From Shimazuella kribbensis DSM 45090 (GTDB lineage Bacteria; Bacillota; Bacilli; Thermoactinomycetales; Thermoactinomycetaceae): a DNA stretch of 64,000 bases. Position 1 is the stretch's first letter. Each line of letters opens with the position of its first letter. A program made the position numbers and the translations under genes. The stretch lies in assembly GCF_000428065.1 (NCBI RefSeq), contig NZ_ATZF01000002.1, positions 1-64,000 on the forward strand. Direction: 5' to 3'. The notes beneath the pieces are model-generated. The model worked only from the letters and a program-made list of their open reading frames with translations, ran no database searches and was not told the DNA's origin. This document shows positions 33,895-43,244 of the stretch, one piece after another.

Positions 33895-34515
33895 CTATAG
33901 ATTAGAAGTCGTTTCTGATCTTCTTTTTTCTATAAATATGGAAAATAAAAAAATCGAAGTGAAACTGAGTAACAAGGTAAACCACCCGACTAGGTGATCA
34001 TATACTTCCAAATCTGAAGTGAGCCAAGGATGTATATCCAAACCATAATCAAGTGCATCATTTAGTAAAGTCCATAAGGAAACTAAGACTATTTCTCGAT
34101 AACGAAAAGAAAATATCGGTGCGTAAATAAGTGCTTGTATAGCCATTCCTAAATGAGAAAACATCAGCATGTAATGTTCCCACGTGAGAGAAGGAATAAA
34201 ACCATCCGGTGATAGCATTGCTCCCCATAAAATCATCACCACTGCCCATATTCCATATTTAAATAAAGTAATAGCTGCGAATGCTTCTAACAATGCACTT
34301 TTTTTCTTGAAAAGGTAGAGAAGCAGGACACCCGTGAAAAATAAACTAGCAGTTGGGCTATCAGGTACAAAAATTAGTAGCTCCCATTTTGTTTGCTCCA
34401 ACTGATTTCCATACCAGTAATACCCATATATAGAACCTATAAGATTAACAACAAATAAAATAGCTAAAAACCATTGCTGTTTTCTCCAGCTTAAAAATAG
34501 ATGTAGTGCATGCAT
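33895..34515 (-). CDS. ypjA: DUF1405 membrane protein YpjA
   Basis: A 206-residue polytopic membrane protein with about six segments, including FLAILFVVNLIGSIYGYYWY and the aromatic LTWEHYMLMFSHLGMAIQAL. This is the DUF1405 family that neighbours qcr and ypj genes in Bacillales; its function is unknown. GAGGAGAC precedes the ATG. Confidence 0.88.
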   Translation of the reverse strand: MHALHLFLSWRKQQWFLAILFVVNLIGSIYGYYWYGNQLEQTKWELLIFVPDSPTASLFFTGVLLLYLFKKKSALLEAFAAITLFKYGIWAVVMILWGAMLSPDGFIPSLTWEHYMLMFSHLGMAIQALIYAPIFSFRYREIVLVSLWTLLNDALDYGLDIHPWLTSDLEVYDHLVGWFTLLLSFTSIFLFSIFIEKRRSETTSNL

Positions 34516-34536
34516 ACTATGTCTCCTCTATAGAAA

Positions 34537-34563
34537 GAAACCCCGGATATCCGGGGTTTTTGT
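34537..34563 (-). terminator. Terminator of the qcr operon
   Basis: The perfect palindrome AACCCCGGATATCCGGGGTT with flanking A and T runs, about 45 bases past the qcrC stop. Confidence 0.9.
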
Positions 34564-34608
34564 AATTACAAGAGTACAACTATATCTTGTGTGGTAAAAA
34601 CAATAACT

Positions 34609-35403
34609 TTATTTTTGTTTTTGTTTCATCAGCCAATCCACCAAGATTTGTTGTTGTTGAGGTGTTCCTTGAAACATACCAGCTGGCATTACGCCACCTT
34701 TACCCTCATTAATGTAAGTATGAAGTTGCTCGGCAGTCCGGCGATTACCTACCCCCAAAAGAGGAGGCCCATTCTTCCCTTGCAATTGATCACCGTGACA
34801 ACGTATACATGCATTTTCAGAATAAAGCTTTTGCCCTTCCGAATTAGCATCTACTACCTTTTTATCCACAGTTGGACTACCAACAGAGGACTCTAATTGT
34901 GTTACGTGCTCTGCTTCTGCAGCCCATGTAAGCGCAATACAAGAAACAAGAGAAACAAGCATCAAACCAATTGTTACTGGACGTTTGGATGGGCGACGTT
35001 CTTTACTTCTATCCAACCAAGGAGCCAGTATCAGAGAAGTAAACAGAATACCTGGTAATATAAGTGTTCCCACAATTACAAATGGCCCAGAAGCCCACTT
35101 GTACTTTAGAAGCTGATACATGAATAGGAAATACCAGTCTGGAACTGGTAAAAATCCGGTGTTTGTTGGATCAGCAATATCACCCAGTGGCGGTTCTTCT
35201 GCCATGACCAATGTCATAAATCCAACTAAAAAAACAGCTGCAACCATCCACTCTTTCAATAGAAAATCGGGAAAAAATGCTTCCGATTTACTTGGAAACT
35301 CCGTATAGTCCGGCGGATACATCTTCTTCCGGTTAGCACGTACGCGAGAGTCTCCAACATAGTGGACTTGTTCTTTATGGTTTCCATCTTGATTATGTGC
35401 CAA
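34609..35403 (-). CDS. qcrC: Menaquinol:cytochrome c reductase, cytochrome b/c subunit
   Basis: A 264-residue fusion: the N-terminal part is the subunit IV-like half of cytochrome b (PPLGDIADPTNTGFLPVPDW and three or four membrane segments) and the C-terminal part a cytochrome c domain with the haem motif CIRCHG and a Met ligand in GVMPAGMF. It passes electrons from menaquinol to cytochrome c. The start is set at TTG 35403, which has GGAGGAGGGA six bases upstream; the ORF is open to 35424 but without an SD. Confidence 0.95.
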   Translation of the reverse strand: MAHNQDGNHKEQVHYVGDSRVRANRKKMYPPDYTEFPSKSEAFFPDFLLKEWMVAAVFLVGFMTLVMAEEPPLGDIADPTNTGFLPVPDWYFLFMYQLLKYKWASGPFVIVGTLILPGILFTSLILAPWLDRSKERRPSKRPVTIGLMLVSLVSCIALTWAAEAEHVTQLESSVGSPTVDKKVVDANSEGQKLYSENACIRCHGDQLQGKNGPPLLGVGNRRTAEQLHTYINEGKGGVMPAGMFQGTPQQQQILVDWLMKQKQK

Positions 35404-35427
35404 GTGGATTCCCTCCTCCCGCAAAGT

Positions 35428-36099
35428 TTATAGTGGTCCGGAAATACCTTGACGACGAATAAGTATGAAGTGTGCTCCAAGTAGTGCAAGAAGTGCCGCA
35501 GGGAAGAAAAATACATGAAGAGCAAAGAAACGAGCAATCGTTTGTGCACCTACAATGTCTCCACCTTGCAAGAACGTAGCAATATATGGGCCAAGATACG
35601 GTACCGATGCAGCGATCTCTACCCCTACTTTTGTCGCGAAGTAAGCTTTGTTATCCCAAGGCAATAAGTAACCTGTAAAGCCAAGGCCTAACATAACAAA
35701 AAAGATTAACATGCCTACGACCCAGTTGAATTCACGAGGATGTTTATACGAACCTGTGAAAAAGACTCGAAGTGTGTGTAAAAATAACATCACAATGGCA
35801 ACGCTTGCTCCCCAGTGGTGCATACCCCTGACTATCGCACCCATTGCTACTTCATTTTGCAAAAATTTCACACTGGCATGTGCATTGATAATATCAGGAA
35901 CATAATACATGGCAAGAAACATTCCCGACAAAATTTGAATAACTACTACAAAAAAGGTAAGTCCTCCAAAACAATAAATAAACGCCGAAAAATGATGGGC
36001 TGGATTCACATGCTCTGGAACCTCATGATCTGCAACATCACGCCAAAGAGGCGTAATATCTAATCGTTCGTCCACCCAGTCGTATATGGCGCGTAACAT
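35428..36099 (-). CDS. qcrB: Menaquinol:cytochrome c reductase, cytochrome b subunit
   Basis: A 223-residue b6-type cytochrome b with four membrane segments and paired haem histidines (VRGMHHWGASVAI and the HVFFFPAALLALLGAHF segment). GFTGYLLPWD is the family quinol-site motif. It forms the complex with qcrA and qcrC. GGAGGTGA precedes; ATG 36099 is chosen over GTG 36105 for spacing. Confidence 0.96.
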   Translation of the reverse strand: MLRAIYDWVDERLDITPLWRDVADHEVPEHVNPAHHFSAFIYCFGGLTFFVVVIQILSGMFLAMYYVPDIINAHASVKFLQNEVAMGAIVRGMHHWGASVAIVMLFLHTLRVFFTGSYKHPREFNWVVGMLIFFVMLGLGFTGYLLPWDNKAYFATKVGVEIAASVPYLGPYIATFLQGGDIVGAQTIARFFALHVFFFPAALLALLGAHFILIRRQGISGPL

Positions 36100-36129
36100 A
36101 AGCACGTCACCTCCAATCGGAAAAAAACA

Positions 36130-36621
36130 TTATGTCTTCATCAAAGGACCAATCAACAACTTACCATTTGCTTCTTTTGTTTCGTAATGATCAAGCGGTT
36201 TCGCTGGGGGTGTACCTGGTACATTCGTACCATCTTTGGTATAACGCCCAAAGTGACAAGGACAGAAAAAAGTATTAGGAAATTGAGGGTTCGATTCCCA
36301 AGATACTGTACATCCAAGGTGTTTACAGACAGGGGAAAGTGCTAAGATCTTACCTTTGTCTCGTAAAACCCATGCAGTCAATACTTCATCAAAAGAGTAC
36401 CAACCGTCTTTTTTGTGCACTTTAAACTGAACTGATTTTGGTTTATCTGTTACTTCTGAAAGTGGTAAATTTACATCTATAAAATTACCACCGCCACCCT
36501 TCTTAAGAGCAGGGTCAACAGCAAAACGAACCATAGGGAACAGCATTCCAGCACCTAGGAAACCCGCCGTACTACCTAATGTATACGTCAAAAACTGCCG
36601 ACGGGAAATTTTCTTGCTCAC
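36130..36621 (-). CDS. qcrA: Menaquinol:cytochrome c reductase, Rieske iron-sulfur subunit
   Basis: A 163-residue Rieske protein. The N-terminus has a twin-arginine-like ISRRQFLTYTLGS followed by one membrane helix, so it is probably Tat-exported. Cluster ligands are in CKHLGC (Cys, His) and CPCHFGRY (Cys, His). GTG start with GGGAGG upstream. It is the first gene of qcrABC. Confidence 0.96.
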   Translation of the reverse strand: MSKKISRRQFLTYTLGSTAGFLGAGMLFPMVRFAVDPALKKGGGGNFIDVNLPLSEVTDKPKSVQFKVHKKDGWYSFDEVLTAWVLRDKGKILALSPVCKHLGCTVSWESNPQFPNTFFCPCHFGRYTKDGTNVPGTPPAKPLDHYETKEANGKLLIGPLMKT

Positions 36622-36794
36622 GACACATCCGACCTCCCTCTATAACAACATCACCGTCCAACGGACTGGAACCTTACATTATTAGGACATGAAATACTTT
36701 ACTAGGACATATCCATGATAGCGAAACGGTAAAACAAAAGTCAAGGAATCCGATAGGATGTTTTCAAAAACGAAAAAATGAAAATCCTCTCTGT

Positions 36795-37217
36795 TTAAAC
36801 AGATTGCCAAACGGTTAGTATTTTTTCATATAATCGCTCTAATTCTATGTCTTTATCGACATCTTTTTTTACTTGTAAAACATGAAAGGAAGAATCTATA
36901 TTTCCTATCTCACATGTCTGTTCTAGTATTACCAAGAAGCGATAATGAAATCCACTATGTACCAATCCTTTATCCATACTTAAAATAGTATGGGTGATTA
37001 GCTTTTCATCTTGTCCAATGAAACTACAGGCTGGTAATAATAACATCCTCCCTATTAATCTTTTCTCCAATTCTTCTGTTATGTACTCAATCAAGCTAGC
37101 TTCTTCTAATTTTAACTCTTTTTGATTCATTTGATACTGATAAATAGGTAAACATATTGTGTCTAAGTATGGCGCAAGTGAAGACCAATTTGTTTCTCTT
37201 TGCTCTAATAAACGCAT
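36795..37217 (-). CDS. ypiF: DUF2487 protein YpiF
   Basis: A 140-residue cytosolic protein of the YpiF family, found next to qcr in Bacillales. It begins MRLLEQRETNWSSLAPYLDT and has an LLPACSFIGQDE segment. No catalytic motif is evident and its function is unknown. GGAGG lies before the ATG. B. subtilis has the same order, ypiB-ypiF-qcrABC. Confidence 0.85.
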   Translation of the reverse strand: MRLLEQRETNWSSLAPYLDTICLPIYQYQMNQKELKLEEASLIEYITEELEKRLIGRMLLLPACSFIGQDEKLITHTILSMDKGLVHSGFHYRFLVILEQTCEIGNIDSSFHVLQVKKDVDKDIELERLYEKILTVWQSV

Positions 37218-37227
37218 GTGTTATCCT

Positions 37228-37265
37228 CCAAAAATAAGTAGCTCAGCATAGCTGAGCTACTTATT
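37228..37265 (-). terminator. Terminator of ypiB
   Basis: Perfect palindrome AATAAGTAGCTCAGC / GCTGAGCTACTTATT between ypiB and ypiF on the minus strand. It separates the two genes into different transcripts, unless read through. Confidence 0.85.
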
Positions 37266-37272
37266 TGTTTGC

Positions 37273-37821
37273 TTATTTGCTCTCTTCAACCAGTTTTTTG
37301 AGTTCTTTGCTTAGTTTTAGAAACATAGCTTTATCTTGATTCATAAGTGATTCATCTATTTTAGTGTACAATTGCTTTTTTTGAAACCTGCGTACCGATT
37401 GATCGAGAAGCATCTCCGCAAACAGACTGAGCAACTGGTCTTGCACCAAGTCTTGTCTTTCCATGGGATTACCCTCCAATACGGCGGCAAATTTAGGACA
37501 TGTTGTCCTATCCTGAAAATACAACCCAATATATATATCTTCATCCGGGAAAAGTTGCAGATCATAAAATACAGATTCTACATCTGTACCAACACGCTTT
37601 TTTCGAGAAAACTGAAAAGGTGGCATATCTGAACACTTTGTTGAAATAATGATTGACTTAGGCAATAATGACACATGTTCTACAAAATGAACTCTCGCGA
37701 GTAATTCGTCTTTTGATGATAAGTAACTTAACAACCATGCTACTTCCCTTTTACGGAGCTCATGATGTCCTAAAAACCAATGAATAAACTCCTTTTTCTC
37801 TGAAACAGTTATGGTGCTCAA
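37273..37821 (-). CDS. ypiB: UPF0302/IDEAL-domain protein YpiB
   Basis: A 182-residue protein. The N-terminal UPF0302 part includes FIHWFLGHHELRKREVAWLL and the C-terminal 40 residues form an IDEAL-type segment (LYTKIDESLMNQDKAMFLKL). In B. subtilis YpiB interacts with the ReoM/cell envelope regulator system, which I recall with only modest certainty. TTG start at 37821 with GGGAGGGTGGG upstream. Confidence 0.88.
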   Translation of the reverse strand: MSTITVSEKKEFIHWFLGHHELRKREVAWLLSYLSSKDELLARVHFVEHVSLLPKSIIISTKCSDMPPFQFSRKKRVGTDVESVFYDLQLFPDEDIYIGLYFQDRTTCPKFAAVLEGNPMERQDLVQDQLLSLFAEMLLDQSVRRFQKKQLYTKIDESLMNQDKAMFLKLSKELKKLVEESK

Positions 37822-37876
37822 TACCCACCCTCCCAAATGATAGTCACCGGTAATTATCTATTCGACAATCATAGGG

Positions 37877-39001
37877 TCAATCCCTACCATGAATAAAAGC
37901 AACATCAATGACTTTCTCTTGGAAAACGGATACATCAGAAAATATTTTTTCACCTGTAGAGGTAAGTGTCAGAAATTGTTCACCTGTGCTCTCTTCTCCT
38001 ATACGCAGTACTCCCAAATGAGCCAGCATCTTTAGAATACGTGCAAAAAGTAGTTCTTCTGACTCATAATAGAATGGATGGAGCCAAGGAGCAACAATTT
38101 CTTTGATTGTTTGAACTGGAAACCACCCCAAATGTGCTAGAGAACCAACCCACTTTAATACAATTGGTAAATTAGGAATAGGTCTTTTATACAACCTTAT
38201 CCAGAACCGGTAGAGGTTAATGATCAACTCTTCCTTGCCGGTATCAAATATATTCCCGAAATTTTGTTCTGTTAAACGCAAATATCCTTCTGGAGTTTCT
38301 TGGAAATATTTCTCATAAAATGCAAAATCGTATAGCAAAGAAAATCGATCCGGATAAAAATGGTAACTTCTTCCGAATCCGAATCTAGGGCCTTTTCCAC
38401 TTAGGAGATTTTCAGATATTGCAAATGTATCCATCATCTGACGCAATTGATTTCGATAAATACCCCCACTATCTGTTGTTCGGACAATTTGCTGCCTTAA
38501 AAAATCCAAAAATTTCTTTAGATCATGGACAACTTCGGTGCCTTCATCTCGATAATAAAGAGGTGGTCGAATCATCACATAATCACGAAACGGAGCTAGG
38601 AAGCAGTTAATTACTTGTTTTCTCGTATCGGAAGGAACATGATATAAATAGTGTGTACGCTGAGAATACCCTTGAAAGAGCCAACCTCTTTTGATTGCTT
38701 TTATAACAAAGTTTCTAGGCACTCCTTCTTTTTTACAAAGTGCAGCCCTCCCTTTGGCAAGTAATTCTTCCATTGTAAAAGCAGATGCAGTATCAAATAC
38801 GAGCAATTGTAAAAAACGCGATTCTATATCTGGTAAATCCTTTAGTTGTTTTTGATAATTTTCTTTGGTTCCTAATTTGGGTAGCAAGGAACGAATCAGA
38901 TCATACTTTGAGTGAGTCGCCAGTTCTTGTCCATGATAAGTACGATTGAGTTGCCTCAATTGTTCTATGCTTGTATACGTCAGCCATTCTGCAATACGCA
39001 A
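37877..39001 (-). CDS. Hypothetical protein, possibly helicase-associated winged-helix type
   Basis: A 374-residue cytosolic protein I do not clearly recognise. It begins LRIAEWLTYTSIEQLRQLNR and has several helical, winged-helix-like segments (ESRFLQLLVFDTASAFTMEELL, ILKMLAHLGVLRIGEES). The layout recalls the DNA-binding N-terminal region of XPB-type helicases, but no helicase motifs are present. The start is at TTG 39001, with GGGGAG seven bases upstream, inside a predicted hairpin. It stands where ypiA would be in B. subtilis, but it is not a TPR protein. Confidence 0.6.
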   Translation of the reverse strand: MRIAEWLTYTSIEQLRQLNRTYHGQELATHSKYDLIRSLLPKLGTKENYQKQLKDLPDIESRFLQLLVFDTASAFTMEELLAKGRAALCKKEGVPRNFVIKAIKRGWLFQGYSQRTHYLYHVPSDTRKQVINCFLAPFRDYVMIRPPLYYRDEGTEVVHDLKKFLDFLRQQIVRTTDSGGIYRNQLRQMMDTFAISENLLSGKGPRFGFGRSYHFYPDRFSLLYDFAFYEKYFQETPEGYLRLTEQNFGNIFDTGKEELIINLYRFWIRLYKRPIPNLPIVLKWVGSLAHLGWFPVQTIKEIVAPWLHPFYYESEELLFARILKMLAHLGVLRIGEESTGEQFLTLTSTGEKIFSDVSVFQEKVIDVAFIHGRD

Positions 39002-39010
39002 AAGAAAACT

Positions 39011-39057
39011 CCCCTTTCGGACCAAACTTCACAGTTCCAGTTTGGACGAAAAAGGGG
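39011..39057 (-). promoter_or_regulatory. Leader hairpin that covers the ribosome binding site
   Basis: In the mRNA of the downstream gene, CCCCTTT pairs with AAAGGGG (39051-39057 and 39011-39017) and CCAAACT pairs with AGTTTGG (39039-39045 and 39022-39028). The SD GGGGAG is in the 3' arm. Translation may thus depend on opening this hairpin. Confidence 0.6.
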
Positions 39058-39066
39058 AAAGATAGA

Positions 39067-39097
39067 CAAAAAAAGAACCGTTCTTCCGAAAACGGTT
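39067..39097 (-). terminator. Terminator-like hairpin before the unknown gene
   Basis: AACCGTT and AACGGTT (39091-39097 and 39076-39082) pair, then C and seven T residues, only about 10 bases upstream of the SD hairpin. With no minus-strand gene upstream, it could be an attenuator. Confidence 0.6.
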
Positions 39098-39482
39098 ACA
39101 TAAATTGTATTATGGAAAGGAATAGAGAGAAACCATACTGTAAAGATAGTATAAGTGGATAATTTGAAAAAATCAAGCTACTTTCCCAAAATTCCCTTGT
39201 ATTTTTATTTTTTTAAAATTCATCGTGAACAGACTACACATTCCTCAGTATAATATATTTCCAAATATAAAAAAATAATATTATCAAATATCCGATATCC
39301 CACCTGATGAAAATCTCATTTATCCTTTAAATTACAAGAACGAAAAATAGAAACGGAATAATATCCATCTTCTTAAAAAAAATTTCCTAATTCATTTTTT
39401 AAAGTTATATTGATTTCAAATGTAAGTATATGTTACAAATGAGATAAGTATCTTTCGAATCTACCATTAAAGGGGGATGCCA
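39098..39482. other. AT-rich intergenic region before the IclR gene
   Basis: About 380 bases without a gene. It should hold the promoter of the IclR/rocB genes; the region near 39415-39450 (TTTCAAATGTAAG ... GTTACAAATGAG) is AT-rich, but no good -35/-10 pair was seen. Confidence 0.5.
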
Positions 39483-40223
39483 ATGGTTCAATCCATTGAC
39501 CGAGCGATGAAAATTATCCAACTTCTGATTTCCGATCAACAAAAAATGTGTTGGCCTATTTCAGAAATAGCGGATCACACTGAATTACCTTTGAGCACTG
39601 TACATCGCCTACTCAGTAGCTTGGTTCAATATGAACTTGTAACCCAAATCCCCGAAACGAAGCAATATAAAATAGGGAATAAATGGATGGAAATTGGTTT
39701 AGGAATGCTTGAAAACTTAGATTTTCGTGTCGTGGCACGACCTTTTATGGAACAACTATCTTTAGAAGTAGAAGAAAGCATATATTTAAATATCCCTAAT
39801 CAAACGGATTCTATTATTATTGAACGAATAGATAGTCCATTAAAAGTTCGTATCATCGATAATCTCGGAGAACGAATACCCCTATCTATCGGTGCTGCGA
39901 ATAAAACCATTCTTGCCAATATGCCAAAAGAAAAAACACTAGAAATATTACAAACATTACAAGTGCATAAAACAGAACGGGAAAAAATTTTAGATCAACT
40001 TTCCCAAATTGCTAAATCTGGTTATGCTATCAGCTATGGAGAAAAAACAGAAGGTACCGCCTCTGTTGCCTCCCCTATTATCGGATTTCAAAATCAAATA
40101 ATGGGCGCACTAAGTATTGGTATCTTAAATTACAACATTACAGAAGAGCGAATAACTTTTTTAATTGATCGAGTAAAAAATGGAGCAGAACAAATTTCAA
40201 AACGACTAGGCAAAGCAAACTAA
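39483..40223 (+). CDS. IclR-family transcriptional regulator
   Basis: A 246-residue IclR protein: winged helix MVQSIDRAMKIIQLLISDQQ ... ISEIADHTELPLSTVHRLLS, then the effector domain with RVIDNLGERIPLSIGAANK and EGTASVASPIIGFQNQIMGAL. Such regulators sense small metabolites. ATG 39483 has AAGGGGG about seven bases upstream. It is 60 bases before the RocB-like gene, its probable target. Confidence 0.92.
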   Translation: MVQSIDRAMKIIQLLISDQQKMCWPISEIADHTELPLSTVHRLLSSLVQYELVTQIPETKQYKIGNKWMEIGLGMLENLDFRVVARPFMEQLSLEVEESIYLNIPNQTDSIIIERIDSPLKVRIIDNLGERIPLSIGAANKTILANMPKEKTLEILQTLQVHKTEREKILDQLSQIAKSGYAISYGEKTEGTASVASPIIGFQNQIMGALSIGILNYNITEERITFLIDRVKNGAEQISKRLGKAN

Positions 40224-40239
40224 TTTTTTTCACCAGATA

Positions 40240-40256
40240 ACGGAAAAGTTTTCCGT
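40240..40256. promoter_or_regulatory. Candidate operator between the IclR gene and rocB
   Basis: The palindrome ACGGAAAAGTTTTCCGT (centre G), followed by TACGGAA, lies 27 bases before the rocB ATG. IclR proteins bind dyads of about this size, but the link is inferred. Confidence 0.5.
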
Positions 40257-40282
40257 AATACGGAATGAAATGAGGATCCAAG

Positions 40283-41914
40283 ATGAGTAAATGGCAAACC
40301 AAAGAACAGTTATTAGATTTACTGTGTGATTTAGTAAAAATCCCTAGTGTTACTGGTAGCTCAGCAGAAATAAAATTCCCTAAACATGTACACAATGAAT
40401 TAAGCTCTCTACCTTACTATCAACATCATCCTGAACACCTTCGGTTATGCCCTACAGGAGATGGTCGAGAATTCCTTATGGCACTTGTAAAGAAAAACGA
40501 AAGCGTCCAAAATACAGTTATTCTGGTAAGTCATTTCGATGTAGTCGATGTAGAAGATTATGGACTTTGGAAAGAAAGCGCTTTCGATGCTAAGCAATTA
40601 ACACAGCTCTATTACAATCATAAAGATGAGTTGTCTCCTGATATTCAACAAGAATTAGAGACAAGTGAATGGTTATTCGGAAGAGGAACTATGGACATGA
40701 AATGCGGATTAGCCATGCACATGTCTATCATTGAGCAAGCTACATCTGGTACATTTGATGGTAATATTCTATTACTTACTGTTCCTGATGAAGAAGTAAA
40801 TTCGATCGGCATGAGGAAAGCTGTTCCTGCTTTATTAGAGTTTGCTGAAGAAAATGAATTAAAATATAAAGCTGTATTAAATTCCGAATCGATGTTTACA
40901 CGTTTTCCTGGAGACCAAAATAAATACATCTATACTGGCACGATCGGAAAAGTATTGCCAGGTTTTTTATGTTATGGTCAAGAGACACATGTTGGCGAAC
41001 CATTTCTCGGACTGAATGCGAACTTTATGGCTTCACAACTATCTTCTGAATTAGAGTTGAATACCGATTTTTGCGAGGTAGTCGATGGAGAAGCAACCCC
41101 ACCTCCTACCAATTTAATTCAAAAAGGATTAAAAAAGGATTACTCGGTACAAATCCCACATCGTGCCGTTACTTTATTTAATTTATTTGTATTAGAAAAG
41201 CAAATGGACAGTATTGTCCAATCCTTAATGGATTCGGCAAAAACAGTTGCCAAAAACATCGAAGAAACATACTCCAAACACGCCAAAAACTATGTTCAAT
41301 ACGAACCTTATACACCACAAAACGTAAACGTTCGTGTTTTGACCTATCAAGATCTACTAGATTATGCAATCGAGAAATACGGAAGAGAACAAGTACAAAA
41401 AATCGAAAAGCGAGTATTATCACAAAAAGAAAATCACCTGGATGAACGTGAATATACGATCGAACTAGTAGATGAACTAGCGATACTTTGCAAAGAACTA
41501 GCACCAATGATGATACTATTTTTCGCACCACCCTACTATCCTGCTATCTGTTCACGTAATCACCCACTGATTAAACAAGTCACCACCGAAATGATTGATT
41601 ATGCCAGACAAAATCATGAAATCTCCTTGCAAAAAATAAATTATTTCGGAGGCATTTCAGATCTAAGTTATGTCGGATTACAGTATCCCATTACATCATT
41701 GCAACCTTTTGTGAAAAACATGCCTTTATGGGAAAAAGGATACTCTGTCCCCTTAAAAGAATTAGAAGAATTTGATGTTCCTGTCATTAATTTAGGTTCT
41801 GTCGGCAAAGATGCTCATCAACGGACCGAACGCCTTGATATCACCTATACGTTTGAAACGTTGTATGATCTTTTGCCTACCTGTATTCATAAGCTACTCG
41901 AAAATAGAGAATAA
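40283..41914 (+). CDS. rocB: M20-family peptidase/deacylase, RocB-like
   Basis: A 543-residue zinc hydrolase of the M20 family with the length and pattern of RocB, an arginine-utilisation protein of unknown precise reaction. Metal residues: LVSHFDVVD (His, Asp), RGTMDMKCGLAMHM (Asp), PDEEVNSIGMRK (Glu, Glu). The C-terminal KDAHQRTERLD carries the last His. It follows an IclR regulator. It does not lie in a roc cluster here, so arginine is only one possible substrate source. Confidence 0.88.
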   Translation: MSKWQTKEQLLDLLCDLVKIPSVTGSSAEIKFPKHVHNELSSLPYYQHHPEHLRLCPTGDGREFLMALVKKNESVQNTVILVSHFDVVDVEDYGLWKESAFDAKQLTQLYYNHKDELSPDIQQELETSEWLFGRGTMDMKCGLAMHMSIIEQATSGTFDGNILLLTVPDEEVNSIGMRKAVPALLEFAEENELKYKAVLNSESMFTRFPGDQNKYIYTGTIGKVLPGFLCYGQETHVGEPFLGLNANFMASQLSSELELNTDFCEVVDGEATPPPTNLIQKGLKKDYSVQIPHRAVTLFNLFVLEKQMDSIVQSLMDSAKTVAKNIEETYSKHAKNYVQYEPYTPQNVNVRVLTYQDLLDYAIEKYGREQVQKIEKRVLSQKENHLDEREYTIELVDELAILCKELAPMMILFFAPPYYPAICSRNHPLIKQVTTEMIDYARQNHEISLQKINYFGGISDLSYVGLQYPITSLQPFVKNMPLWEKGYSVPLKELEEFDVPVINLGSVGKDAHQRTERLDITYTFETLYDLLPTCIHKLLENRE

Positions 41915-41960
41915 AAAAAGAAAAACACCCTTTTGAGTATAGAGGGTGTTTTTCTTTTTT
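41914..41960. terminator. Bidirectional terminator between rocB and aroA
   Basis: AAAAACACCC and GGGTGTTTTT form a stem between the two convergent genes, with A and T runs on both sides. Confidence 0.9.
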
Positions 41961-43244
41961 TTACAATTGCTTCAATAAATCATAGAATCCAGGAAAAGAT
42001 ACTTGAATTGCTTCAGCATTGTTAATCGTTACAGGCTCATCCGTAGCAAGACCTGCAATCGCCATCGCCATCCCTATTCGATGATCGCCATGACTGTCGC
42101 AAACCCCACCTCGAAGTGGAGTGGGACCATCGATAATAAGACCATCCTCAGTTTCCACAACTTGGGCACCTAGCTTGCGGAGCTCGTTCGCAGTAGTAGT
42201 AATACGATTTGTTTCTTTCACTTTAAGCTCTGCTGCATCACGGATGATCGTCTTGCCTTTCGCTTGCGTCGCTACAACAGCGATGATCGGAATTTCATCG
42301 ATCAGACGAGGAATGAGATCTCCACCAATCTCCACTCCTTTTAATTCGTTACATGTGATGGTAATGGTTCCGATTGGTTCTCCTGATGATTCTCGTAGAT
42401 TTGTTACCTTTATTTCAGCACCCATCGCCTTAAATACATCGATAATACCAGTACGAGTTGGATTTAAGCCAACATTTTCAATCGATAAAATACTGCCAGG
42501 GACCATTAAGGAGGCTGCTAAGAAAAAAGCGGCAGAGGAAATGTCACCTGGCACAGTAATTCTTGTGGCTGTAAGGTGTTGGCCTCCTGAGATAGATGCT
42601 CCATTTGTTAACCGCTCTACGTCTACTCCAAAAGCACCTAGCATTCTTTCTGTATGATCACGAGAAAGAGCAGGCTCTAGAACTGTAGTTTTCCCCTCGG
42701 CTGATAAACCGGCCAAAAGAATAGCAGACTTTACTTGAGCACTGGAAACAGGACTCTCATATGTAATCCCCTTTAGAGAGCTTCCTTCAATCGTAAGAGG
42801 TGTAAATTTCCCATCTTCCCTACCTGATATCTTCGCTCCCATAAGACGAAGAGGGTTAACGACACGATCCATTGGTCTTTTTCCAATAGATGCATCTCCC
42901 TCCAATGTGCTTGTGAACGAAGTACCTGCTAAAATTCCCATCATCAAACGTATCGTAGTACCAGAATTTCCTACGTCCAATACAGTATTTGGTGCCTTTA
43001 AACCTTTAATGGACTCTCCTTTTACTCTTACACTAGTCGGTGAAGTCTGCTCTACTTGTATCCCTAGCTTTTTAAAGCAAGCGATAGTAGATAAACAATC
43101 CGCACCGGGAAGAAAACCTTCGATCATTGTGATTCCTTTTGCTAGAGAACCAAACATTATGGCGCGATGGGAAATAGATTTATCACCCGGAACCGTAATT
43201 GTCTTTCGAAATGGCTCAATTCGGTTACTTATTAATGTGGACAT
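41961..43244 (-). CDS. aroA: 3-phosphoshikimate 1-carboxyvinyltransferase (EPSP synthase)
   Basis: A 427-residue enzyme that joins shikimate-3-phosphate and PEP. Landmarks are [28 protein letters not shown] (PEP site), [15 protein letters not shown] and [17 protein letters not shown]. This is the gene called aroE in B. subtilis. AAGGAGG precedes the ATG, which lies within the tyrA end (overlap 20 bases). It is the last gene of the aromatic supraoperon. Confidence 0.97.
   Translation of the reverse strand: MSTLISNRIEPFRKTITVPGDKSISHRAIMFGSLAKGITMIEGFLPGADCLSTIACFKKLGIQVEQTSPTSVRVKGESIKGLKAPNTVLDVGNSGTTIRLMMGILAGTSFTSTLEGDASIGKRPMDRVVNPLRLMGAKISGREDGKFTPLTIEGSSLKGITYESPVSSAQVKSAILLAGLSAEGKTTVLEPALSRDHTERMLGAFGVDVERLTNGASISGGQHLTATRITVPGDISSAAFFLAASLMVPGSILSIENVGLNPTRTGIIDVFKAMGAEIKVTNLRESSGEPIGTITITCNELKGVEIGGDLIPRLIDEIPIIAVVATQAKGKTIIRDAAELKVKETNRITTTANELRKLGAQVVETEDGLIIDGPTPLRGGVCDSHGDHRIGMAMAIAGLATDEPVTINNAEAIQVSFPGFYDLLKQL

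Noticed and set aside
42121-42657. 178-codon frame antisense to aroA
   Set aside because: A shadow of a strongly conserved gene, without SD or family-like sequence.
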